From Sinohyriopsis cumingii (Eukaryota; Mollusca; Bivalvia; Unionida; Unionidae), in contig JAPYKE020000578.1 in assembly GCA_028554795.2 (NCBI GenBank), positions 1-64,000 on the forward strand: a stretch of DNA of 64,000 nt, read 5' to 3'. Both the position numbers and the translations under genes were made by a program. This document shows, piece by piece, positions 50,051 through 63,800 of the stretch. Within the stretch, counting starts at the first letter, position 1. Each line of letters starts with the position of its first letter. The notes under the pieces are model-generated. The model saw only the letters and a program-made list of their open reading frames with translations, made no database searches and was not told where the DNA came from.

Positions 50051-52757
50051 TGAAAATTAAAAGTACTATTACTAGTAACATAGTGTACAAAATATGTAAA
50101 CTGTAAAAACTACAATATAAATATTAAAAATTATTATAACTTATTTGTATTTTGACTCTAAAACAGACATTAAGTTTAATACATCCATACTTGTGTGCAT
50201 GCTTTTTTGTGGGATGAAGATACTCAAATTTATTCAAGGCAGTTCATTTAGAAATTTGTATAGCTTTTAGATCTTAAACTTTGTGAACCTTTGATAAGAT
50301 GCGGGCTCATAATAAAGGAAAATAAATATGCCAGGTATGACACACTTATAAACTAAACTGTCATGAAATTTGGGTTTCACACACAAATTTTAAAAGATGA
50401 TGTAACAGACTGACATATATTAGACCACTAAATATATGACATTAAATACAATCCTAACATAACCACTTACCCAAATATTTAATCTGTGGTGCTGGTCTTG
50501 ACTTGCTTGGCCTAGGCAATCATTTTCAATTAAATATAAATTGTTCTTTTGAAATTAACACTACACTACTTTTCTTTTTCAATCCTGATTTTAGAATGAT
50601 CTGACCCTCTCTATCATAATATATAAGAGAGAAGGTACGCCGGAACTTCCAAATACTTCGCTCCACCCATGACCCTCGATTTGCTTCTGTTATTTCCGTC
50701 TTTAAAGGCACACGACCATACTATATGGCTTGTTTTACTTCTGAGATATTTTTTTATCCACCCAGCCATCATTGACTTTTCTGCGTTGTACTGAACTGAA
50801 GTTACGGGCTCCGAAACGTGCGATTTTCGCGAAGTTCTTCATTGCAGACACTTCCGGGCTCATGTGAAAACCGGTGACAAGAGCGATAGGGACAATGTTT
50901 TCAACTCTATGGTGCATCATTTCTTGAATTAGAGAACAGCGGTAGATGGAAAAGTAACTTTTTTTTACTTACCATTAACTCGGAATCCTGTTGCATGCAA
51001 GAATTAGACATCGAACATATATGCCACTCTATTTTGAAAATAGGTAAACTATACGGCACACGCGTGAATGCCGAAATATGGTTGGCTCAAAAACTTGGCG
51101 AAAATGTAACGTTTACATGTTTGTGTGTTTTGAGATTTCCTAGTGTACTGCCTGGTTATTAGGCAAAAGTGAGTGATTGACTTAGTTGAGAATTTGAAAG
51201 ATTGTAAAGGGTGAAGGAGGTGTGTGAGGGTGAGTGCGAGAGAAAGTTGGGTAGTGGAAACTTAAAGGTAGGAGAAGGAGTGTAAAGAAGAAAGAAAGAA
51301 GGGTATTGGGGTATGAATTATGTATGTAGTGGTTTAGGCGATAGAGCCCCAGGTACGGTAGGTTAGTCGGTAGAGGACGAGGTACGGTGGGGTGGGAGTG
51401 GACGTGAAATGTTGTTTAGGACGCGACCTTTATGGCGGATTATCGGGGAACTTGATAAAGCTGGGAGTACACGATAAAGCTTGGTAGATAAGAGGAATGA
51501 ATAAGAGCATAACACACTGGATGTAGACTGTAGACGTCGAAGGATGACCTGTATCGCATGGGACATATTCTCGTGAGTTTTTACTGAAATTTTATGTTAT
51601 ATAATCAAAAAGAAAGAAGGAATAGTCTGTTCCGTTGTAAATCGATGTTTTGGGATAGAATAGGGACAAAGAAGATCTAGTAAAAATGCAATTTCATTTT
51701 TCTACGTGTTTCAATTAAACAATCACACTAAAGCACTAAAAGTCAAAACATTTAAGAAAGATATCATATTCTTACAAATTAGACTGCAGCAGACAGACTA
51801 CATAACTGAGATCAGACATGGATCAGAAATAAATGAAGGTAAAATTTTTGTAAGCTTTAATGCATGTAGCATAACATTTAAGAGGGAATATCATCACTTG
51901 GCAAAATGTAAAGGAAGGATGTACTCGGCAAGAATAGTGTCACAGTTATTTATTATTGGCAATGACGTTGCCCCATCCCCTTTGCCCCTATGTGTGCGCG
52001 CCCATGCCCACATATATTTTCTTCTTTCTGCACTATTTTTTTTTCTTCTTCAAATTATAACATTAGAAACTGGTACTAAAACTCCACTTAATTTATTGTT
52101 TAAACATGTCACTTTACCAATTTAAGGCTGTCAGTGAGATGGTACATCGACCCACAGCTAATATTTTTGCTTCAAAACACATTCCAGAAAATCCAGGCCC
52201 TAGAGTGATCCTGCTGAGATTGGTGTCGGACTGTAGTGGGGTGGCTTTTGCATGTATTTCTTTGTTTCGCGCATTTGTGTCAAAATTCATAAACTTGCTT
52301 CATCTCTAGAAATGAAAATACTAAATGAAGGGAATAGTATAAGCAACTGTCCCTGAGACAGCTTAGACTTCTGGTTTTATATTCTGAAGGTAATTGTGTC
52401 AGCCAACTAACACACATGGCTCACGCGAATTCCATATTCAAAAACAAAACGCAATAACTTTAGCAGCAGAGAGGGTGAACAGACCTTTTGCTGAAACGTC
52501 ATTTATGAAAACTGAAGCTTTCTAGGAAAACTATAAAAACATAAGGTCACTAACGCCAAAACCAAAACCTCTAACTTTACCGAGAGTTTCTCTAAATGGG
52601 TTAGTTTATTTTATTACTTTATTTTTGTCGTTAGTGTTCTTCTAAATTTGTATTTGTGCTTTTTGTTTATCCACCGAACGTTTAATTGAGGTCGCACCCT
52701 CTCTGCTGCTATACTTAAATCATTATTATATCAATAATTTAATCTTACACTAGTAGA

Positions 52758-53429
52758 TTAGCTAGAGAAAGATTAGAAGCAATTACAAGATAGCGCCATG
52801 TTCATCATGCTCTCAAACAAAAACTACAGGACCGACAAGAAGCACAAGCTGAGTATGCAGCAGGTACAGAAAAATTATATAAACCTGTTACAAAGGTTAC
52901 TGAAAGAGTTGCAGAAGCTACTGAAGGTCTTCTTCTAGCGTTAAAACAAACTGCTGAGCAAACTGGAAAGATATCAAGAACCAAACAAACAAAATAGATT
53001 TTAAGAGATCTTCCAGGTGAAATAGCTGCTGCTCAACACCTGATTCTCAGCTTAAAGAAGAACTTGAAGGTGAAGAACTTGAAGGTGCTGTTGTAAACGA
53101 ACCAGAACCGAAGGGAGAAAAAAACAACAGGAATCAGAACTAAATCAAACGATAAATTTTCCGAGGTGAATATTTCCTACTTAATAAGTATTGAAGAGGT
53201 AAGATTACCTGCACTTGCCGTGCATAGTTATGATAATAGAAAGGTATTTCTGAAACCTCCATACGCAAATAAATAGGGAAGTAGTGAAACCTGGTACAAG
53301 TGGATTTATAAAGTATACCATGAAACTGATAATGTCAAAAATGATGATCCAAAATATTTTGAATTTATTGATGGGATAAATAAACATCTTGAAAGCTTAC
53401 AACGAGTAGATGATATGCCTTATTTATAA
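52758..53429 (+). pseudogene. Broken gene relic, unit 11 copy
   Basis: It has the extra-A form. Confidence 0.55.
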
Positions 53430-54602
53430 AGGAAGCGACACATGTACTGTACTGTAACATGATATTTTGGTCTCTCATGTACCCTGTTTTGTTCAAGGTT
53501 AATTTCTCTTCTTGTGTTAATCCACAAAACCTACATATAGCCAAAGCTGACCATGTTATGATCTTGACAATTATGTCCAGCTATAATCATCAAAGCGAAA
53601 ATCTCCATAGCTGTGCGAAGCCAAATATTTTATCACAACATTGCTGAACCAATTCCTGTAAATATATCTTTTTATACTAGATAATGATATAATTATATAA
53701 TAATAACCATTACTGGTACATATTATACTGTAGTTTGGCCAATACTTATTTCATTATTGAGAACCAGAAATTGGGAAATACACATCATTAACTATAATAG
53801 GATTACTTACCTTGCTTAATCAATTAAGTATTGGTTCTAGACACATTGAAATAAAAATTTGGCTGCCAGGGAGGTATAAATTGTGCCTAAAATGATGATT
53901 ACATGTTACATGAGAAGGGTACTTTTTTACACAAAATCTTCACTGCTGAGAAAACTGGCCTTGTAAAGGAGGTTGCTGCTGGTGATGGTAGGTGGCATAT
54001 ATGTTGACGGACACTGTATTTCTCTTTCATTAATGAGCATAATAATTTGTAAGTCTAGCACAGAATCTAGTGTTAGAAAGGTATTTATTTAGGACACATT
54101 ACCTTTAAGCTTTTTAGGTGCTTCAACTTCAATGGGCTTTTAGCAGGCCTCAACAACCTTACTTGGTACCATTTTATCCTTTAAGAACTGCTTGATGTTA
54201 GATGATCCTGAAAATAGTGTATATGTTGATATTTTTAATAAACCAATACCTTCAAACCTGGTGCTAATATAATAAAAAATGAATGCAATTTATAGGGTAT
54301 TTGTTTGATACATATGATGCTATTTTTAGCACATGATATACCTTTGATAACTAAAAAAAATCAGTTTAATATAATTTGTGTTATTTCCAACGACATTTCT
54401 CCTATGTAAGCAGCAACAATAATTGAATGTATGTTTTCCTCCAACATGTGTAGTTTTTACTATTTTTCATACAATATAATGTTTATATTGTTTTTGTAGA
54501 ATGTCTCAACACAAAAATGAATATCATGTACACTTTCTGTGTATTACACTCACTCCATGGATGAATGAATTTTATTGATTGACTTATCCTCTATGAAAAT
54601 TA

Positions 54603-54924
54603 GATGTGATGTGTGATGTGATAGGATTTGGATTTTTAATGTAGTTTTTTAAAAAATTCAGTCATATTGCTACAATGTCTGCAATGTGGCCGTTTACAGT
54701 AATGTCTAGCAATGGGGCATTATACCACAGACATGTGACATGATGTTCCACGCAGTCACATCCTGACACCAGGCCGACCAGTCCTAACACTAACCTCCTA
54801 ATGCTGAGCGCCAAGTGAGGCAGCTGTTAGCACCATTTTTGTAAGTCTTTGGTACGACTTGGCAGGGGATTGAACCCATGACCTCCCGCATCCAAGGCAG
54901 ATGCACTAACCACTAGGCCACTGG
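54603..54924 (-). mobile_element. tRNA-derived SINE, unit 11 copy
   Basis: It is 322 bp with the CTAATGCTGAG state. Target duplication intact. Confidence 0.85.
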
Positions 54925-57631
54925 TGAAAATTAAAAGTACTATTACTAGTAACATAGTGTACAAAATATGTAAACTGTAAAAACTACAATATAAATATTA
55001 AAAATTATTATAACTTATTTGTATTTTGACTCTAAAACAGACATTAAGTTTAATACATCCATACTTGTGTGCATGCTTTTTTGTGGGATGAAGATACTCA
55101 AATTTATTCAAGGCAGTTCATTTAGAAATTTGTATAGCTTTTAGATCTTAAACTTTGTGAACCTTTGATAAGATGCGGGCTCATAATAAAGGAAAATAAA
55201 TATGCCAGGTATGACACACTTATAAACTAAACTGTCATGAAATTTGGGTTTTACACACAAATTTTAAAAGATGATGTAACAGACTGACATATATTAGACC
55301 ACTAAATATATGACATTAAATACAATCCTAACATAACCACTTACCCAAATATTTAATCTGTGGTGCTGGTCTTGACTTGCTTGGCCTAGGCAATCATTTT
55401 CAATTAAATATAAATTGTTCTTTTGAAATTAACACTACACTACTTTTCTTTTTCAATCCTGATTTTAGAATGATCTGACCCTCTCTATCATAATATATAA
55501 GAGAGAAGGTACGCCGGAACTTCCAAATACTTCGCTCCACCCATGACCCTCGATTTGCTTCTGTTATTTCCGTCTTTAAAGGCACACGACCATACTATAT
55601 GGCTTGTTTTACTTCTGAGATATTTTTTTATCCACCCAGCCATCATTGACTTTTCTGCGTTGTACTGAACTGAAGTTACGGGCTCCGAAACGTGCGATTT
55701 TCGCGAAGTTCTTCATTGCAGACACTTCCGGGCTCATGTGAAAACCGGTGACAAGAGCGATAGGGACAATGTTTTCAACTCTATGGTGCATCATATCTTG
55801 AATTAGAGAACAGCGGTAGATGGAAAAGTAACTTTTTTTTACTTACCATTAACTCGGAATCCTGTTGCATGCAAGAATTAGACATCGAACATATATGCCA
55901 CTCTATTTTGAAAATAGGTAAACTATACGGCACACGCGTGAACGCCGAAATATGGATGGCTCAAAAACTTGGCGAAAATGTAACGTTTACATGTTTGTGT
56001 GTTTTGAGATTTCCTGGTGTACTGCCTGGTTATTAGGCAAAAGTGAGTGATTGACTTAGTTGAGAATTTGAAAGATTGTAAAGGGTGAAGGAGGTGTGTG
56101 AGGGTGAGTGCGAGAGAAAGTTGGGTAGTGGAAACTTAAAGGTAGGAGAAGGAGTGTAAAGAAGAAAGAAAGAAGGGTATTGGGGTATGAATTATGTATG
56201 TAGTGGTTTAGGCGATAGAGCCCCAGGTACGGTAGGTTAGTCGGTAGAGGACGAGGTACGGTGGGGTGGGAGTGGACGTGAAATGTTGTTTAGGACGCGA
56301 CCTTTATGGCGGATTATCGGGGAACTTGATAAAGCTGGGAGTACACGATAAAGCTTGGTAGATAAGAGGAATGAATAAGAGCATAACACACTGGATGTAG
56401 ACTGTAGACGTCGAAGGATGACCTGTATCGCATGGGACATATTCTCGTGAGTTTTTACTGAAATTTTATGTTATATAATCAAAAAGAAAGAAGGAATAGT
56501 CTGTTCCGTTGTAAATCGATGTTTTGGGATAGAATAGGGACAAAGAAGATCTAGTAAAAATGCAATTTCATTTTTCTACGTGTTTCAATTAAACAATCAC
56601 ACTAAAGCACTAAAAGTCAAAACATTTAAGAAAGATATCATATTCTTACAAATTAGACTGCAGCAGACAGACTACATAACTGAGATCAGACATGGATCAG
56701 AAATAAATGAAGGTAAAATTTTTGTAAGCTTTAATGCATGTAGCATAACATTTAAGAGGGAATATCATCACTTGGCAAAATGTAAAGGAAGGATGTACTC
56801 GGCAAGAATAGTGTCACAGTTATTTATTATTGGCAATGACGTTGCCCCATCCCCTTTGCCCCTATGTGTGGGCGCCCATGCCCACATAGATTTTCTTCTT
56901 TCTGCACTATTTTTTTTTCTTCTTCAAATTATAACATTAGAAACTGGTACTAAAACTCCACTTAATTTATTGTTTAAACATGTCACTTTACCAATTTAAG
57001 GCTGTCAGTGAGATGGTACATCGACCCACAGCTAATATTTTTGCTTCAAAACACTTTCCAGAAAATCCAGGCCCTAGAGTGATCCTGCTGAGATTGGTGT
57101 CGGACTGTAGTGGGGTGGCTTTTGCATGTATTTCTTTGTTTCGCGCATTTGTGTCAAAATTCATAAACTTGCTTCATCTCTAGAAATGAAAATACTAAAT
57201 GAAGGGAATAGTATAAGCAACTGTCCCTGAGACAGCTTAGACTTCTGGTTTTATATTCTGAAGGTAATTGTGTCAGCCAACTAACACACATGGCTCACGC
57301 GACTTCCATATTCAAAAACAAAACGCAATAACTTTAGCAGCAGAGAGGGTGAACAGACCTTTTGCTGAAACGTCATTTATGAAAACTGAAGCTTTCTTGG
57401 AAAACTATAAAAACATAAGGTCACTAACGCCAAAACCAAAACCTCTAACTTTACCGAGAGTTTCTCTAAATGGGTTAGTTTATTTTATTACTTTATTTTT
57501 GTCGTTAGTGTTCTTCTAAATTTGTATTTGTGCTTTTTGTTTATCCACCGAACGTTTAATTGAGGTCGCACCCTCTCTGCTGCTATACTTAAATCATTAT
57601 TATATCAATAATTTAATCTTACACTAGTAGA

Positions 57632-58303
57632 TTAGCTAGAGAAAGATTAGAAGCAATTACAAGATAGCGCCATGTTCATCATGCTCTCAAACAAAAACTA
57701 CAGGACCGACAAGAAGCACAAGCTGAGTATGCAGCAGGTACAGAAAAATTATATAAACCTGTTACAAAGGTTACTGAAAGAGTTGCAGAAGCTACTGAAG
57801 GTCTTCTTCTAGCGTTAAAACAAACTGCTGAGCAAACTGGAAAGATATCAAGAACCAAACAAACAAAATAGATTTTAAGAGATCTTCCAGGTGAAATAGC
57901 TGCTGCTCAACACCTGATTCTCAGCTTAAAGAAGAACTTGAAGGTGAAGAACTTGAAGGTGCTGTTGTAAACGAACCAGAACCGAAGGGAGAAAAAAACA
58001 ACAGGAATCAGAACTAAATGAAACGATAAATTTTCCGAGGTGAATATTTCCTACTTAATAAGTATTGAAGAGGTAAGATTACCTGCACTTGCCGTGCATA
58101 GTTATGATAATAGAAAGGTATTTCTGAAACCTCCATACGCAAATAAATAGGGAAGTAGTGAAACCTGGTACAAGTGGATTTATAAAGTATACCATGAGAC
58201 TGATAATGTCAAAAATGATGATCCAAAATATTTTGAATTTATTGATGGGATAAATAAACATCTTGAAAGCTTACAACGAGTAGATGATATGCCTTATTTA
58301 TAA
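57632..58303 (+). pseudogene. Broken gene relic, unit 12 copy
   Basis: It has the extra-A form with private changes AAATGAAACG near 58017 and CATGAGACTG near 58194. Confidence 0.55.
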
Positions 58304-59476
58304 AGGAAGCGACACATGTACTGTACTGTAACATGATATTTTGGTCTCTCATGTACCCTGTTTTGTTCAAGGTTAATTTCTCTTCTTGTGTTAATCCACA
58401 AAACCTACATATAGCCAAAGCTGACCATGTTATGATCTTGACAATTATGTCCAGCTATAATCATCAAAGCGAAAATCTCCATAGCTGTGCGAAGCCAAAT
58501 ATTTTATCACAACATTGCTGAACCAATTCCTGTAAATATATCTTTTTATACTAGATAATGATATAATTATATAATAATAACCATTACTGGTACATATTAT
58601 ACTGTAGTTTGGCCAATACTTATTTCATTATTGAGAACCAGAAATTGGGAAATACACATCATTAACTATAATAGGATTACTTACCTTGCTTAATCAATTA
58701 AGTATTGGTTCTAGACACATTGAAATAAAAATTTGGCTGCCAGGGAGGTATAAATTGTGCCTAAAATGATGATTACATGTTACATGAGAAGGGTACTTTT
58801 TTACACAAAATCTTCACTGCTGAGAAAACTGGCCTTGTAAAGGAGGTTGCTGCTGGTGATGGTAGGTGGCATATATGTTGACGGACACTGTATTTCTCTT
58901 TCATTAATGAGCATAATAATTTGTAAGTCTAGCACAGAATCTAGTGTTAGAAAGGTATTTATTTAGGACACATTACCTTTAAGCTTTTTAGGTGCTTCAA
59001 CTTCAATGGGCTTTTAGCAGGCCTCAACAACCTTACTTGGTACCATTTTATCCTTTAAGAACTGCTTGATGTTAGATGATCCTGAAAATAGTGTATATGT
59101 TGATATTTTTAATAAACCAATACCTTCAAACCTGGTGCTAATATAATAAAAAATGAATGCAATTTATAGGGTATTTGTTTGATACATATGATGCTATTTT
59201 TAGCACATGATATACCTTTGATAACTAAAAAAAATCAGTTTAATATAATTTGTGTTATTTCCAACGACATTTCTCCTATGTAAGCAGCAACAATAATTGA
59301 ATGTATGTTTTCCTCCAACATGTGTAGTTTTTACTATTTTTCATACAATATAATGTTTATATTGTTTTTGTAGAATGTCTCAACACAAAAATGAATATCA
59401 TGTACACTTTCTGTGTATTACACTCACTCCATGGATGAATGAATTTTATTGATTGACTTATCCTCTATGAAAATTA

Positions 59477-59798
59477 GATGTGATGTGTGATGTGATAGGA
59501 TTTGGATTTTTAATGTAGTTTTTTAAAAAATTCAGTCATATTGCTACAATGTCTGCAATGTGGCCGTTTACAGTAATGTCTAGCAATGGGGCATTATACC
59601 ACAGACATGTGACATGATGTTCCACGCAGTCACATCCTGACACCAGGCCGACCAGTCCTAACACTAACCTCCTAATGCTGAGCGCCAAGTGAGGCAGCTG
59701 TTAGCACCATTTTTGTAAGTCTTTGGTACGACTTGGCAGGGGATTGAACCCATGACCTCCCGCATCCAAGGCAGATGCACTAACCACTAGGCCACTGG
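59477..59798 (-). mobile_element. tRNA-derived SINE, unit 12 copy
   Basis: It is 322 bp with the CTAATGCTGAG state. Target duplication intact. The window ends before the SINE of unit 13. Confidence 0.85.
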
Positions 59799-60896
59799 TG
59801 AAAATTAAAAGTACTATTACTAGTAACATAGTGTACAAAATATGTAAACTGTAAAAACTACAATATAAATATTAAAAATTATTATAACTTATTTGTATTT
59901 TGACTCTAAAACAGACATTAAGTTTAATACATCCATACTTGTGTGCATGCTTTTTTGTGGGATGAAGATACTCAAATTTATTCAAGGCAGTTCATTTAGA
60001 AATTTGTATAGCTTTTAGATCTTAAACTTTGTGAACCTTTGCTAAGATGCGGGCTCATAATAAAGGAAAATAAATATGCCAGGTATGACACACTTATAAA
60101 CTAAACTGTCATGAAATTTGGGTTTTACACACAAATTTTAAAAGATGATGTAACAGACTGACATATATTAGACCACTAAATATATGACATTAAATACAAT
60201 CCTAACATAACCACTTACCCAAATATTTAATCTGTGGTGCTGGTCTTGACTTGCTTGGCCTAGGCAATCATTTTCAATTAAATATAAATTGTTCTTTTGA
60301 AATTAACACTACACTACTTTTCTTTTTCAATCCTGATTTTAGAATGATCTGACCCTCTCTATCATAATATATAAGAGAGAAGGTACGCCGGAACTTCCAA
60401 ATACTTCGCTCCACCCATGACCCTCGATTTGCTTCTGTTATTTCCGTCTTTAAAGGCACACGACCATACTATATGGCTTGTTTTACTTCTGAGATATTTT
60501 TTTTATCCACCCAGCCATCATTGACTTTTCTGCGTTGTACTGAACTGAAGTTACGGGCTCCGAAACGTGCGATTTTCGCGAAGTTCTTCATTGCAGACAC
60601 TTCCGGGCTCATGTGAAAACCGGTGACAAGAGCGATAGGGACAATGTTTTCAACTCTATGGTGCATCATTTCTTGAATTATAGAACAGCGGTAGATGGAA
60701 AAGTAACTTTTTTTTACTTACCATTAACTCGGAATCCTGTTGCATGCAAGAATTAGACATCGAACATATATGCCACTCTATTTTGAAAATAGGTAAACTA
60801 TACGGCACACGCGTGAACGCCGAAATATGGTTGGCTCAAAAACTTGGCGAAAATGTAACGTTTACATGTTTGTGTGTTTTGAGATTTCCTGGTGTA

Positions 60897-63800
60897 CTGC
60901 CTGGTTATTAGGCAAAAGTGAGTGATTGACTTAGTTGAGAATTTGAAAGATTGTAAAGGGTGAAGGAGGTGTGTGAGGGTGAGTGCGAGAGAAAGTTGGG
61001 TAGTGGAAACTTAAAGGTAGGAGAAGGAGTGTAAAGAAGAAAGAAAGAAGGGTATTGGGGTATGAATTATGTATGTAGTGGTTTAGGCGATAGAGCCCCA
61101 GGTACGGTAGGTTAGTCGGTAGAGGACGAGGTACGGTGGGGTGGGAGTGGACGTGAAATGTTGTTTAGGACGCGACCTTTATGGCGGATTATCGGGGAAC
61201 TTGATAAAGCTGGGAGTACACGATAAAGCTTGGTAGATAAGAGGAATGAATAAGAGCATAACACACTGGATGTAGACTGTAGACGTCGAAGGATGACCTG
61301 TATCGCATGGGACATATTCTCGTGAGTTTTTACTGAAATTTTATGTTATATAATCAAAAAGAAAGAAGGAATAGTCTGTTCCGTTGTAAATCGATGTTTT
61401 GGGATAGAATAGGGACAAAGAAGATCTAGTAAAAATGCAATTTCATTTTTCTACGTGTTTCAATTAAACAATCACACTAAAGCACTAAAAGTCAAAACAT
61501 TTAAGAAAGATATCATATTCTTACAAATTAGACTGCAGCAGACAGACTACATAACTGAGATCAGACATGGATCAGAAATAAATGAAGGTAAAATTTTTGT
61601 AAGCTTTAATGCATGTAGCATAACATTTAAGAGGGAATATCATCACTTGGCAAAATGTAAAGGAAGGATGTACTCGGCAAGAATAGTGTCACAGTTATTT
61701 ATTATTGGCAATGACGTTGCCCCATCCCCTTTGCCCCTATGTGTGGGCGCCCATGCCCACATATATTTTCTTCTTTCTGCACTATTTTTTTTTCTTCTTC
61801 AAATTATAACATTAGAAACTGGTACTAAAACTCCACTTAATTTATTGTTTAAACATGTCACTTTACCAATTTAAGGCTGTCAGTGAGATGGTACATCGAC
61901 CCACAGCTAATATTTTTGCTTCAAAACACTTTCCAGAAAATCCAGGCCCTAGAGTGATCCTGCTGAGATTGGTGTCGGACTGTAGTGGGGTGGCTTTTGC
62001 ATGTATTTCTTTGTTTCGCGCATTTGTGTCAAAATTCATAAACTTGCTTCATCTCTAGAAATGAAAATACTAAATGAAGGGAATAGTATAAGCAACTGTC
62101 CCTGAGACAGCTTAGACTTCTGGTTTTATATTCTGAAGGTAATTGTGTCAGCCAACTAGCACACATGGCTCACGCGACTTCCATATTCAAAAACAAAACG
62201 CAATAACTTTAGCAGCAGAGAGGGTGAACAGACCTTTTGCTGAAACGTCATTTATGAAAACTGAAGCTTTCTAGGAAAACTATAAAAACATAAGGTCACT
62301 AACGCCAAAACCAAAACCTCTAACTTTACCGAGAGTTTCTCTAAATGGGTTAGTTTATTTTGTTACTTTATTTTTGTCGTTAGTGTTCTTCTAAATTTGT
62401 ATTTGTGCTTTTTGTTTATCCACCGAACGTTTAATTGAGGTCGCACCCTCTCTGCTGCTATACTTAAATCATTATTATATCAATAATTTAATCTTACACT
62501 AGTAGATTAGCTAGAGAAAGATTAGAAGCAATTACAAGATAGCGCCATGTTCATCATGCTCTCAAACAAAAACTACAGGACCGACAAGAAGCACAAGCTG
62601 AGTATGCAGCAGGTACAGAAAAATTATATAAACCTGTTACAAAGGTTACTGAAAGAGTTGCAGAAGCTACTGAAGGTCTTCTTCTAGCGTTAAAACAAAC
62701 TGCTGAGCAAACTGGAAAGATATCAAGAACCAAACAAACAAAATAGATTTTAAGAGATCTTCCAGGTGAAATAGCTGCTGCTCAACACCTGATTCTCAGC
62801 TTAAAGAAGAACTTGAAGGTGAAGAACTTGAAGGTGCTGTTGTAAACGATCCAGAACCGAAGGGAGAAAATACAACAGGAATCAGAACTAAATCAAACGA
62901 TAAATTTTCCGAGGTGAATATTTCCTACTTAATAAGTATTGAAGAGGTAAGATTACCTGCACTTGCCGTGCATAGTTATGATAATAGAAAGGTATTTCTG
63001 AAACCTCCATACACAAATAAATAGGGAAGTAGTGAAACCTGGTACAAGTGGATTTATAAAGTATACCATGAAACTGATAATGTCAAAAATGATGATCCAA
63101 AATATTTTGAATTTATTGATGGGATAAATAAACATCTTGAAAGCTTACAACGAGTAGATGATATGCCTTATTTATAAAGGAAGCGACACATGTACTGTAC
63201 TGTAACATGATATTTTGGTCTCTCATGTACCCTGTTTTGTTCAAGGTTAATTTCTCTTCTTGTGTTAATCCACAAAACCTACATATAGCCAAAGCTGACC
63301 ATGTTATGATCTTGACAATTATGTCCAGCTATAATCATCAAAGCGAAAATCTCCATAGCTGTGCGAAGCCAAATATTTTATCACAACATTGCTGAACCAA
63401 TTCCTGTAAATATATCTTTTTATACTAGATAATGATATAATTATATAATAATAACCATTACTGGTACATATTATACTGTAGTTTGGCCAATACTTATTTC
63501 ATTATTGAGAACCAGAAATTGGGAAATACACATCATTAACTATAATAGGATTACTTACCTTGCTTAATCAATTAAGTATTGGTTCTAGACACATTGAAAT
63601 AAAAATTTGGCTGCCAGGGAGGTATAAATTGTGCCTAAAATGATGATTACATGTTACATGAGAAGGGTACTTTTTTACACAAAATCTTCACTGCTGAGAA
63701 AACTGGCCTTGTAAAGGAGGTTGCTGCTGGTGATGGTAGGTGGCATATATGTTGACGGATACTGTATTTCTCTTTCATTAATGAGCATAATAATTTGTAA

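Larger units (their letters stand above)
46273..51147 (+). repeat. Tandem unit 10 (4875 bp)
   Basis: It carries the GAATTC variant near 47553 and the CCTAGTGTA ending. Private changes are GGAAGGGACAC near 48557 and GGGTTTCACAC near 50375. Confidence 0.95.
51148..56021 (+). repeat. Tandem unit 11 (4874 bp)
   Basis: It carries the GAATTC variant near 52428 but reverts to CGTGAACGCC and CCTGGTGTA at its end. Private changes are GTGTGCGCGCCC near 51994 (which spoils the unit hairpin), AACACATTCC near 52178, CATCATATCTTG near 55790 and ATATGGATGG near 55952. Confidence 0.95.
56022..60896 (+). repeat. Tandem unit 12 (4875 bp)
   Basis: It shares CTAATGCTGAG with units 9-11 but has the ordinary GCGACTTCC near 57298. 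It carries the extra T near 60500 also seen in unit 9. Private changes include CTTTCTTGG near 57393 (it opens a stop codon), AAATGAAACG near 58017, CATGAGACTG near 58194 and TTGCTAAGATG near 60038. Confidence 0.95.

Noticed and set aside
57268..57519. 83-codon ORF found only in unit 12
   Set aside because: It exists because one TAG became TTG and its nominal start is TTG. It is a chance reopening of the relic frame, not a gene.
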